From Solirubrobacterales bacterium (GTDB taxonomy: Bacteria > Actinomycetota > Thermoleophilia > Solirubrobacterales > Solirubrobacteraceae): 22,962 nucleotides of DNA. Position numbers and translations under genes: made by a program. The first letter of the stretch is position 1. Each line of letters starts with the position of its first letter. A model generated the notes under the pieces. The model was not told where the DNA came from. It worked only from the letters and a program-made list of their open reading frames with translations, and searched no databases. The DNA lies in the NCBI GenBank assembly GCA_009781575.1, contig WQXW01000003.1, forward strand, positions 1-22,962. The letters run 5' to 3'. Shown piece after piece: positions 14,334 to 22,632 of this stretch.

Positions 14334-16628
14334 GTGACACTCCCGCGCGCGCTGCTCGCCGCCGCCGCGGTGTGCGCGCTCTCCTGCGCGCCCGCGCTGG
14401 GCGCCCCAGCGTCCGCGGTTCCGGCCGGGACCGCGCCCGGTGGCTCGACTGGCGTGAGCACCAGCACCACCACGTCGACCTCCACGAGCGCCACCGCCGG
14501 CGCTCCCGCTCCCGCGGGCTCGCCCACCGAATCGTCCAGCACGAGCACCACCACGAGCGCAACGGTCTCGCCGCAGAGCGAACCCACGCCGACCGTGCGG
14601 GGCCAGAGCGTGCAGGGCGCCAGCGAAGCGGCGCGCGGCACCAGCGAAGCGCCGCTCCCCGGTTCCAAGCCGTCGCACACCACCAGGACCGCGGCAAAGC
14701 CGCACCAGCACGGCTCGCACCACCACGGCTCGCGCGGGTCCCACCACCGCCGATCGCACGCCTCGCACGCCTCGCACACCTCACGCACCACGCACCATGC
14801 GGGCTCGCGCGGGCATCACGCCAACGTGCCCCCCCGCGCGCCCGCGCCGTCGGCGCTCACTCCTCCGCTGCCCTCCTCGCTCGCGCTCCCCGGCGCCGGC
14901 GGCGCGGTGCCCAACTTCTTCATCGCCACCTTCTCGATCCCGCCGTTTTTGTTGCCGATCTACCAGGCCGCCGGCAGCGCCTACGGCGTGCCGTGGCAGG
15001 TGCTGGCCGCGATCAACGAAGTCGAGACCGACTACGGGCGCGACCTCAACGTGTCCAGCGCCGGCGCGGAGGGGTGGATGCAGTTTTTGCCCTCCACCTG
15101 GATGCGGTACGGGGTGGACGCCAACGGCGCCGGCTTCGAGGATCCCTACAACCCCGCCGACGCGATCTTCGCCGCCGCCCGCTACCTCGCGGCGGCCGGC
15201 GCGCGCCACAACATGCGCGCCGCGATCTTCGCCTACAACCACTCCCGGGCGTACGTCGAATCGGTGATGCTCCGCGCGGAGCTGTTGGGCGGCACGCCGC
15301 CCGACCTGCTCGGCGCGCTCACGGGGCTCACCGAAGATCGCTTCCCGGTGCACGCCACCGCGCACTTCGCCGACGGCTTCATCGAAGTGCCCCCCGTCGC
15401 GGGCTCCGGCTCGCAGACACTGGTCGGCACCACGATCTACTCGCGCGAAGGCGCGCCGGTGATCGCGGTGCAGGACGGTGAGATCGTCGGGATGGGCCAA
15501 TCGCCCACGCTGGGGCGCTACATCTCGCTGCGCGACGGCTACCACAACACCTACACCTACGCCGGGCTCGCCTCGCTCGCCTCGCTGTACCCCGTGCTCG
15601 CGCCCCGCCCCGCCGCCGACGCCGCCACGAGCGCGCCGCCGCCGATGGGCGCCGCCGTGCCCCAGGCGGCGAGCCCACGCGCCTTCGCGGCGGGCTCCGA
15701 GGAGGTGTACCTGCACACGTTGCGCCCCGGCGCGCGCGTGCTCGCCGGCACGATCCTCGGCCATCTCGGCGCCGGCTCCTCGATCCCCGGCTCGCGATCC
15801 GGCGAACCCCACATGCTCTTCCAGATCCGCCCCGCCGGCTCCGACGCGCCCCTGATCGACCCCAAGCCGATCCTCGACGGCTGGGTCGAGGGCGAAGACA
15901 GCTCGATCTACCACGCCCGGGGCGAGAACCCGTTCCTCTCGGTCTCACCCACGCCGGGGCAGGCGCTGCTCGAGTCCAAGGGCCAGCTCCAGCAGCAGGT
16001 GCTCCGCGATCACGGCATCTCGCTGCCCCGCTGCGAGCGCCTCGCGATCTCCGCGGGCCGGGTCGACCGGCGTGTGCTCGCCGCGCTGGAGTTCCTCTCC
16101 ACCTCCCAGCTGCAGCCCGGCGTGTCCGCGCGCTCCTGCCCCCGCGCGCCGGCCACCAACGACAGCGCCGCGTCGGTGGAGCTCTCCTCGATCAACCGCG
16201 CGCCGGTGGTCGCCGGCCAGGCCGCCGCCGGCCAGGTCGTTGCCGGCCAGGTCGTTGCCGGCCACGCCGCCGCCGGCCACGCCGCCGCCGGCTCCTCCTC
16301 GCCGCTCGTCGCGCAGGCGATCGAACGGCTCCACGGGCTGCAGGGCGCGATGAAGCCGCTCCGGATCTCGACCAGCGCGCCCGCTGGAGAGATCCTGCTC
16401 TCCTACTCGGCCGCCGCGCCCGGCGCCACGGCCGCCGCGCACACCGCCGGCTCGCTCGATCTGCCGCTGAGCGCCGATCAATGGGTGAAGTTGATCGCCC
16501 GTCTCGGGCAGGTGCCCAACCCCGCCGTGCGCGTGGGGCGCTCCGCGGCGGCGATCCCGGACCCCGTGCCCTCCACACCAACGACCGCGCAGCCGGGTGG
16601 CGCGCTCCAAGTCAATGGCAATCACTAG
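14334..16628 (+). CDS. Secreted lytic transglycosylase with degenerate LytM-like domain, embedded in mce cluster
   Basis: A 764-residue exported protein. The signal peptide is MTLPRALLAAAAVCALSCAPALG. The start is GTG 14334, because the longer frame upstream only reads through the palindromic repeat. Residues 35-110 are Ser/Thr-rich and 120-165 His-rich (HQHGSHHHGSRGSHHRR), followed by a Pro-rich linker. Residues about 203-312 are an MltB/SLT-type transglycosylase that cleaves peptidoglycan glycan strands. VLAAINEVETDYGRDL holds the likely catalytic Glu231 and GAEGWMQFLPSTWMRYG follows. Residues about 360-515 resemble a LytM/M23 fold (GAPVIAVQDGEIVGMG, VLAGTILGHLGAGS), but the zinc-ligand HxH reads HMLF, so it is probably inactive. 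The C-terminus holds 15-bp repeats. Its end overlaps MCE2 by 14 bases, which makes it part of the operon. Confidence 0.85.
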   Translation: MTLPRALLAAAAVCALSCAPALGAPASAVPAGTAPGGSTGVSTSTTTSTSTSATAGAPAPAGSPTESSSTSTTTSATVSPQSEPTPTVRGQSVQGASEAARGTSEAPLPGSKPSHTTRTAAKPHQHGSHHHGSRGSHHRRSHASHASHTSRTTHHAGSRGHHANVPPRAPAPSALTPPLPSSLALPGAGGAVPNFFIATFSIPPFLLPIYQAAGSAYGVPWQVLAAINEVETDYGRDLNVSSAGAEGWMQFLPSTWMRYGVDANGAGFEDPYNPADAIFAAARYLAAAGARHNMRAAIFAYNHSRAYVESVMLRAELLGGTPPDLLGALTGLTEDRFPVHATAHFADGFIEVPPVAGSGSQTLVGTTIYSREGAPVIAVQDGEIVGMGQSPTLGRYISLRDGYHNTYTYAGLASLASLYPVLAPRPAADAATSAPPPMGAAVPQAASPRAFAAGSEEVYLHTLRPGARVLAGTILGHLGAGSSIPGSRSGEPHMLFQIRPAGSDAPLIDPKPILDGWVEGEDSSIYHARGENPFLSVSPTPGQALLESKGQLQQQVLRDHGISLPRCERLAISAGRVDRRVLAALEFLSTSQLQPGVSARSCPRAPATNDSAASVELSSINRAPVVAGQAAAGQVVAGQVVAGHAAAGHAAAGSSSPLVAQAIERLHGLQGAMKPLRISTSAPAGEILLSYSAAAPGATAAAHTAGSLDLPLSADQWVKLIARLGQVPNPAVRVGRSAAAIPDPVPSTPTTAQPGGALQVNGNH
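16212..16291 (+). repeat. 15-bp tandem repeat in the transglycosylase gene
   Basis: Six units begin with GCCGG at 16212, 16227, 16242, 16257, 16272 and 16287. They encode a five-residue motif (AGQVV, AGQAA or AGHAA) at about residues 627-653. Copy number changes would keep frame. Confidence 0.85.
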
Positions 16629-18030
16629 TCCCCCACGCGCGCCCCTACCCGAGCCGCCGCAACCCCCGGAGCGCCCGGCACGCGCCGCGCGCCCCCGGCG
16701 CCCGCTGTTCACGCTGCCGCGCGTGCTCGCGATCGGCGGGCTGGGCCTGGTGATCGCGATCGTCGCGCTCCTGCTCCTCACTCGCAAGAGCGGGGCCGAA
16801 TATCACCTGCTGTTCAGCGACTCCGGCTCGCTGGTGCGCGGCGACGAAGTGCAGGTCGGCGGCGTGCCGGTGGGCACGATCAAGAACATCACGCTCAACA
16901 GGGAATACAAGGCGCTCGTCACCATCCAGGTGGAAGGCGCGCTGGTGCCGTTGCACGAGGGCACCACCGCGCAGATCCGCGTGCCCTCGCTGGCGTCGAT
17001 CGCGAACCGCTACATCGCGCTCTCGCCGGGTCCCAACAACCTGCCGGCGCTGAAGAACGGCGCCACCCTGCAGGGGGCGGCGCTGCAGAGCACGGTCGAC
17101 CTCGACCAGCTGTTCAACATCTTCGACAAGCGCACCCGCGAATCGCTGCAGAAGTTCGTCATCGGCTCCTCCGAACAGTACGCCGGCGCCTCGCGCGCGC
17201 TGAGCGCCGCCACGCTGTACTTCCCGCCCTCGCTCGCCGCGGCCACCCACACCTTCAACGAGCTGGCCGGCGACCAGCGGCTCTTTGAGAGCTTCCTGGT
17301 CGAATCCGCCAAAGCGCTCACGATCCTCGGCGAACACCGCGAACACCTCTCGGGGATCGTCCAGAACGCCAGCGCCACCTTCCAGTCGGTCGCCAACGAG
17401 CAGTCCAACATCACCGCGGGACTGAAGCAGCTGCCGCGCGTGTTCGAAGAAGGCAACCGCACGCTCGCCGAACTGCCCTCCACTCTGCACGCGCTGCGCC
17501 AGCTGGTCGACGCCGCCAAGCCCAGCGCGCCGCGCCTCGCGCCGTTCTTCGCCCAGCTGCAATCGCTGCTCCACCCCGCCGAACCGGTGCTCGCCAACCT
17601 CACCACCGCCTTCTCCAAGCCCGGACCCGCCAACGACCTCACCGACGCGGCCTCCCAGCTGCCCGAAGTGGCGCACATCCTCTCCACCGCCAGCCCCGCG
17701 CTGGTGAAGTCGCTGCGCGAAGCGGTTCCGTTCACCACGCCCTTCGGGCCCTACGCGCCCGACTTCATGGGCCTGTTCCGCAACTTCGGGGTCGGCGCCG
17801 GCTACTACGACGCCAACGGCCACTACACGCGCGTGGCCCCCAACTTCGCCGTGTTCAAGCCCGGCGCCAACGGCAGCCTCCAACCGGTCACCCCGGCGCA
17901 GGGCCTGGAAGGGATCAAGCGCGGCCAGCTGCGCCGCTGCCCCGGCGGCGCCACCGCGCCGGCCGCCGACGGGTCCTCGCCGTTCACCGACAACGGCCAG
18001 CTGAGCTGCGACCCGAGCCAGGTGCCGTGA
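16615..18030 (+). CDS. MCE family protein 2
   Basis: A 471-residue MCE protein. A Pro/Arg-rich cytoplasmic N-terminus precedes one membrane helix (about 35-56, LAIGGLGLVIAIVALLLL). An MlaD domain follows at about 62-138 (YHLLFSDSGSLVRGDEVQVG, GVPVGTIKNI, IANRYIALSPG), then a helical region with FNIFDKRTRESLQKFV and repeated heptad-like stretches to about 400. As in other MCE proteins, the domain should face the periplasm-like space and join a hetero-oligomer for lipid transport. ATG 16615 lies within the end of the transglycosylase gene (14-base overlap), so translation is probably coupled. GTG 16597 is an in-frame alternative. The tail is unremarkable, with two Cys near the end (RRCPGG, SCDPSQ). 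Confidence 0.9.
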   Translation: MAITSPPRAPLPEPPQPPERPARAARPRRPLFTLPRVLAIGGLGLVIAIVALLLLTRKSGAEYHLLFSDSGSLVRGDEVQVGGVPVGTIKNITLNREYKALVTIQVEGALVPLHEGTTAQIRVPSLASIANRYIALSPGPNNLPALKNGATLQGAALQSTVDLDQLFNIFDKRTRESLQKFVIGSSEQYAGASRALSAATLYFPPSLAAATHTFNELAGDQRLFESFLVESAKALTILGEHREHLSGIVQNASATFQSVANEQSNITAGLKQLPRVFEEGNRTLAELPSTLHALRQLVDAAKPSAPRLAPFFAQLQSLLHPAEPVLANLTTAFSKPGPANDLTDAASQLPEVAHILSTASPALVKSLREAVPFTTPFGPYAPDFMGLFRNFGVGAGYYDANGHYTRVAPNFAVFKPGANGSLQPVTPAQGLEGIKRGQLRRCPGGATAPAADGSSPFTDNGQLSCDPSQVP

Positions 18031-18100
18031 GCGCGCGCCTCACATCGATCGCGCTCGCCGCCCCGCGCCCCAGCTCTGAGCTCCCCGTGGGAGGTGTGAG

Positions 18101-19621
18101 GTGAACGCGCGCCGGCGCTCCTCGATCATGGCCAGCCCGCTGCTGATCGGCGCGGTCACCGCGGTGATCGTGGTGGTCGCGGTGTACCTCTCCTACAACG
18201 CCAACAACGGGCTGCCGTTCACGCCGACCTACGATGTCAAAGTCATGCTGCCGGAGGCCTCGGGGCTGCTGCGCGGCAACCAGGTGCGCATCGGGGGCAA
18301 CCGCGTGGGCGTGGTCGCCTCGCTGTCGCCCGTCCAGAACCACGCCACCGGCCGCGTGACAGCGGAAGTGGAAGCGAAGCTCGAAAAGAGCGCCGGGCCG
18401 CTCCCCGTGGACAGCACCGCGATCGTGCTGTCGGCCTCCGCGGTGGGGCTGAAGTATCTCGAACTCGAACCCGGCAAATCGACGCGCACGATCCCCTCCG
18501 GCGGCACGATCCCGGTCACGCAGACGCGCGAACCGGTGACCATCGACAACCTGTTCGACATGTTCGACAAGCCCACGCGTCTGGCCAACCAGCGCAACCT
18601 GGTCGAATTCGGGCGCGGCTTCGTGGGGCGCGGGCTGGGGATCAACGAAGCGGTCCACGAACTGGTGCCGCTCACGATCCACGCGCGCCCGGTGCTGCAC
18701 AACCTCGCCTCGCCCCAGACGGGGCTGCGGGAGTTCTTCATCGCGCTCGACCGCGCCGCCAAAGAAGTCGCGCCCGTCGCGACTCAGCAGGCCGTCTTCT
18801 ACAGCGATCTCGACACCTTCTTCACCGCGTGGGCCGGGGCGGCCAACGGGCTGGAACGCACGATCCGGGGCGGGCCGGCGGCGCTGGCGCAGGCGATCCA
18901 CTCACTTCCCTACGAGGAACCGTTCGTCGAAAAGGCCACCGAGTTCATGCGCCTGTTGCGCCCCGGCGCGCAGGCGCTGCAAACCGCCGCGCCGCCGCTT
19001 TCGCACGCGTTCACGGTGGGCGCCACCAACCTGCGCGCCGCCACCGCGCTGAACAGCTCGATCTCCACCGCCGCGCGCTCGCTCGCGCAGTTCTCGCGCA
19101 ACCCCATCGTGAATGTGGCGCTCGAAGACTTCACCCACACGCTCCGGCTGGGCACGCCGCTCGTGGGGTCGCTTGCGCCGATGCAGAGCACCTGTAACTA
19201 CATCACGCTCGCCTTCCGCAACATCGCCAGCCTCTTCTCGGAGAGCGTCGGCGTGGGCACGGTCGCGCGCGCCGCGGTCGTGCTCTCGCCGGCGGGCCCC
19301 AACAACGAGGGCTTCCCCTCCGCGGTGCCCGCCGACGGACCCTCGGTGGACCGCTCCGCCAGCGTGGTCGGCACCACCGGCGCGCTCGTCGACGACAACC
19401 ACTTGCACTTCAACCCCTACCCCAACGTGTCCGCCCCCGGCCAGCCGCACGAGTGCGAAGCGGGCAACGAGAGCTACACCGCCGGCAGGGCCACGATCGG
19501 CAACGTGCCGGGCAACGTGGGCACCGCGCACGAAGCGACCAAGCGCTCGCAGAACCTCTTCGGGGTGACCTACCCCGCCGCCCAGCTGAGGGACTTCCCC
19601 AAGGAAGGAAAGAGCAAATGA
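18101..19621 (+). CDS. MCE family protein 3
   Basis: A 506-residue MCE protein. A basic start (MNARRRSS) is followed by a membrane helix at about 12-31, an MlaD domain at about 43-124 (TYDVKVMLPEASGLLRGNQV, IGGNRVGVVASL, AVGLKYLELEPG), a conserved NLFDMFDKPTRLANQRNLV segment and a long helical region. The C-terminal ~90 residues are less helical, with a His/Asn/Pro stretch (DDNHLHFNPYPNVSAPG) that recalls the end regions of some actinobacterial Mce proteins. GTG 18101 has GGGAGG six bases upstream (18089-18094). The 70 bp separating it from MCE2 is the largest gap from the transglycosylase gene onward and shows no terminator. Its TGA overlaps the MCE4 ATG. Confidence 0.92.
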   Translation: MNARRRSSIMASPLLIGAVTAVIVVVAVYLSYNANNGLPFTPTYDVKVMLPEASGLLRGNQVRIGGNRVGVVASLSPVQNHATGRVTAEVEAKLEKSAGPLPVDSTAIVLSASAVGLKYLELEPGKSTRTIPSGGTIPVTQTREPVTIDNLFDMFDKPTRLANQRNLVEFGRGFVGRGLGINEAVHELVPLTIHARPVLHNLASPQTGLREFFIALDRAAKEVAPVATQQAVFYSDLDTFFTAWAGAANGLERTIRGGPAALAQAIHSLPYEEPFVEKATEFMRLLRPGAQALQTAAPPLSHAFTVGATNLRAATALNSSISTAARSLAQFSRNPIVNVALEDFTHTLRLGTPLVGSLAPMQSTCNYITLAFRNIASLFSESVGVGTVARAAVVLSPAGPNNEGFPSAVPADGPSVDRSASVVGTTGALVDDNHLHFNPYPNVSAPGQPHECEAGNESYTAGRATIGNVPGNVGTAHEATKRSQNLFGVTYPAAQLRDFPKEGKSK

Positions 19622-21120
19622 GGCTCGGTTGGTGGCGCCGCCACGACGACATCCCCGTGGTGGAGCTGCACCGCTCCAAACCGGTGCGCTTCGGCGCGGT
19701 CGTGCTGGTGGTGCTGGCGGTGCTGCTGTACTTCGGCTTCACCAAGGCCATACCGTTCAAAAAATCGTACGTCCTCAAGGCCCAGTTCACCTCCGCGCTG
19801 AAGATCCACCCCTCCTCGCCGGTGCGCATCGCGGGGGTCGCCGTCGGCCAGGTCACCGGCCTGCGCCGCGAAGGGCGCACCGGCCTGGTCACGATGGAAA
19901 TCCAAGGCAACGGGCTGCCGATCCACAGCGACGCCACGCTCAAGATCCGCCCGCGCATCTTCCTGGAAGGCAACTTCTTCGTCGAACTGCAGCCCGGCAG
20001 CCCCTCCGCGCCCGATCTGCCGTCGGGCTCGACCATCCCGGTCACCCACACCGCGGTGCCGGTGCAGCTGGACCAGCTGCTGGACGCGCTCAACACCGAC
20101 ACCCGCGCCAACCTCCAGGAATTCCTGCACGGCTACGGCGAATCGCTCACCCACAAGCCCAACGCCGCCGAAAATGCCGAACAGGAACCGGAAGTGAGGG
20201 GACTCAACGGCGCGCAGGCGCTCAACCTCGCCTACCAGCGCGGCCCCAAAGCGTTCAAGGGCTCCACGATCGTGGCCCAGGCGTTCAACGGGGTCGAACA
20301 GCACGACATCTCTCACCTGATCGCCAACACCCGGCGGTTGACCCGCGAGCTGAACGTACACGAAAGCGAGCTCGGCGAATGGGTCGACAACTTCGACACC
20401 TTCCTGCACAACTTCGCCGCCGAGGCCTCCAGCCTCCACGAAGCGGTGGCGCGTTTTCCAAAGACCCTCTCCACCACCAGCCGGGCGTTCGTGGCGATTC
20501 GCGCCGCGTTCCCCGAAGTGCGCACCTTCTCGCGCGCGTTCGCCCCCGGCGTGGCGGAGTTCAACGGCACGATCGACGCCGCGCTGCCGTGGATCGACCA
20601 GGTCAAGGCCTCGCTCGCGCCCAACGAGGTGGGCGGCCTGGCACAGGCCCTGCGCAGCGCCACGCCCGCGTTCGCGCAACTGGTGGCCGCGCAGCCCGCC
20701 TTCTACCGCACCCAGGAACAGTTCAGCAAGTGCCTGACCAACGTGTTCTTCCCCGCCGGCAACACCAAGCTCCAGGACGGCTCCAACACCGCCGGCGTGC
20801 CCGACTACCTGGAGTTCTGGTACGCGCTCACGGGCTTCGCCGGGCTCGGGCAGGGCTTCGACGGCAACGGGCCGCGCACCTCCTTCGTGGTCGGCGGCGG
20901 CGGCCAGCCGGTGCTCTCCGCGCCGGTCACCACGATCGGCGGCAAGAGCTCGGGCGAAAAACTGCACCTGATCGCGCGCGCGGCCTACCCGCCGCTGGGC
21001 ACCAGGCCGCGCCTGCCCGCCAGCGAGCCCCCCTACAAGCCGCTGGTGCCCTGCTCCACGCAGCGCCTGCAGAGCTTCAACGGACCGCTGTCCACCGGCC
21101 CCGCGGATGGGAGCGGCTGA
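19618..21120 (+). CDS. MCE family protein 4
   Basis: A 500-residue MCE protein. The membrane helix is at about 24-41 (RFGAVVLVVLAVLLYFGF). The MlaD domain spans about 50-128, with FTSALKIHPSSPVRIAGVAV and IRPRIFLEGNFFVELQPGSP. The helical region then begins QLDQLLDALNTDTRANLQEF. Its end carries a pair of Cys, in FSKCLTNVFFPAG and PLVPCSTQRLQSF. The start ATG 19618 overlaps the MCE3 stop as ATGA, with AGGAAGGA at 19602-19609 as ribosome site. The stop overlaps the next ATG by one base (TGATG). These overlaps show one polycistronic unit with coupled translation, which suits a complex needing fixed subunit ratios. Confidence 0.92.
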   Translation: MRLGWWRRHDDIPVVELHRSKPVRFGAVVLVVLAVLLYFGFTKAIPFKKSYVLKAQFTSALKIHPSSPVRIAGVAVGQVTGLRREGRTGLVTMEIQGNGLPIHSDATLKIRPRIFLEGNFFVELQPGSPSAPDLPSGSTIPVTHTAVPVQLDQLLDALNTDTRANLQEFLHGYGESLTHKPNAAENAEQEPEVRGLNGAQALNLAYQRGPKAFKGSTIVAQAFNGVEQHDISHLIANTRRLTRELNVHESELGEWVDNFDTFLHNFAAEASSLHEAVARFPKTLSTTSRAFVAIRAAFPEVRTFSRAFAPGVAEFNGTIDAALPWIDQVKASLAPNEVGGLAQALRSATPAFAQLVAAQPAFYRTQEQFSKCLTNVFFPAGNTKLQDGSNTAGVPDYLEFWYALTGFAGLGQGFDGNGPRTSFVVGGGGQPVLSAPVTTIGGKSSGEKLHLIARAAYPPLGTRPRLPASEPPYKPLVPCSTQRLQSFNGPLSTGPADGSG

Positions 21121-22631
21121 TGGCCCCGGCGAGCACGCCCGACACCCACGAGGGCGGCCGCGGTATTCGCGACCAGATCCAGCGCTACCGCACCGCGTTC
21201 ATCTCGCTGATCTCGATGGTGCTGATCGCCGCGGTCGTGGGCGGCTACATCCTGGCGCACGAGCGCCTCTCGCTCCCCGGCTGGGTGCCGGTGCTGGGGC
21301 ACGAATACTTCACGCTGAAGGGCGAATTCAGGACCGGCCAGGCGCTCACTCCCGGCCAGGGCCAGACGGTCACGATCGCCGGCGCCAAGATCGGCGAAAT
21401 CTCGAGTGTGGACCTCAACAACGGCGTGGCGCTGGTGAGCATGAACATCACGCCCAAGTACGCCCACTACATCCATCACAACGCCACCATGCTGATGCGG
21501 CCCAAAACCAACCTCAAGGACATGGTGATCGAGGTCGACCCCGGCACCCCCGACACGGGGCAACTGAAGAGCGGAGCCGTGATCCCGCTCTCGCAGACCG
21601 CGCCCGACGTGAACCTCGACGAATTCCTCGCCTCGCTCGACGGCGAAACGCGCGCGCTCCTCCAGGAGCTCCTGGCCGGCGCCGGCCAGGGGCTGGGGCA
21701 CAGCGGACGCACGCTGGCGGCGGTGTACAAGCGCTTCGACCCCGCCGAGCGCGCGCTCGAAGAAATCGGGCACCAACTGCAGTTCCGCCACCAGAACATC
21801 TCCCACGCGATCCACAACTTCCAGCTGCTGCTCGGCGCGATCGGCAGCAAGGACCAGCAGCTCGCCGAAGTGGTCCACTCCTCAAACCAGGTCTTCCGCA
21901 CCTTTGCCAGCGAGGAAAAAGCGTTCCAGCGCACGTTGCACCTGCTGCCGGGCGCGCTCACCTCCACCGAACAGGGGCTCGGCAAGCTCGCCGCCGCCTC
22001 GCGCGTGGTCGCCCCCACGCTCACCCGCCTGGAGCCGTTCGCGCACGCCCTGGCCCCCGCGCTGCGCCAGTTCGAGCCCTTCCTGCGCGAAACCACGCCG
22101 GTGTTCAAGAACGAGATCCGCCCCTTCGCGCGCCAGATCCTGCCGGTCGTGCGGCAGGTCTCGCCCTCGGTCCACCAGCTCTCGCAAGCGTTCCCCGATC
22201 TGAGGACCGGCTTCTCGGTCTTCTCCGAACTGCTCAACGAGTTCGCCTACAACCCCGGCCCCAACCAGGCCGGCTTCCTCTTCTTTTTGCTGTGGGCCAA
22301 CCACAACTTCAACAGCGTCACCAGCCTCGCCGACGCGCACGGCACGCTGGGCCACACGCTGCTGTACTTCAACTGTGAAGTCACGCCGCTGCTGAGCGAG
22401 TCGGCCAAGGTCAACCCGGACGTCAACCTGCTGATCGGCCTGCTCAAACCGCCCACCCCCGCCGAATGCACCGCGCGCGGCCTGCCGGTGCCGAGGTTCG
22501 GCACCGCCCTGGCCGCCCGCGCCCACAGCGCCGCGCATGCCCACGCCGCTGCGCACGGCCTCGCCGCCGCGCGCGCCCACAGTGCCACGCAAGCCCACAG
22601 CGCCGCGGCGCCGAGCGGAGGGGGCCACTGA
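21120..22631 (+). CDS. MCE family protein 5
   Basis: A 503-residue MCE protein. A cytoplasmic N-terminus is followed by a membrane helix at about 26-46 (AFISLISMVLIAAVVGGYIL) and an MlaD domain at about 62-140 (FTLKGEFRTGQALTPGQGQT, IAGAKIGEISSV, TNLKDMVIEVDPG). The long helical region begins NLDEFLASLDGETRALLQEL. A conserved segment NEFAYNPGPNQAGFLFFLLW, typical of actinobacterial Mce proteins, lies near 373-392. The last ~38 residues are an Ala/His-rich low-complexity tail (ARAHSAAHAHAAAHG). The start shares its A with the MCE4 TGA. MCE6 begins one base after its stop, with GGAGGGG near 22617-22623 serving as ribosome site for MCE6. Confidence 0.92.
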   Translation: MAPASTPDTHEGGRGIRDQIQRYRTAFISLISMVLIAAVVGGYILAHERLSLPGWVPVLGHEYFTLKGEFRTGQALTPGQGQTVTIAGAKIGEISSVDLNNGVALVSMNITPKYAHYIHHNATMLMRPKTNLKDMVIEVDPGTPDTGQLKSGAVIPLSQTAPDVNLDEFLASLDGETRALLQELLAGAGQGLGHSGRTLAAVYKRFDPAERALEEIGHQLQFRHQNISHAIHNFQLLLGAIGSKDQQLAEVVHSSNQVFRTFASEEKAFQRTLHLLPGALTSTEQGLGKLAAASRVVAPTLTRLEPFAHALAPALRQFEPFLRETTPVFKNEIRPFARQILPVVRQVSPSVHQLSQAFPDLRTGFSVFSELLNEFAYNPGPNQAGFLFFLLWANHNFNSVTSLADAHGTLGHTLLYFNCEVTPLLSESAKVNPDVNLLIGLLKPPTPAECTARGLPVPRFGTALAARAHSAAHAHAAAHGLAAARAHSATQAHSAAAPSGGGH

Positions 22632-22632
22632 G

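Noticed and set aside
12312..14777. 821-codon open frame opposite MCE1
   Set aside because: Antisense shadow made of Gly/Arg/Ala-rich sequence. MCE1 on the other strand has clear domains and a ribosome site.
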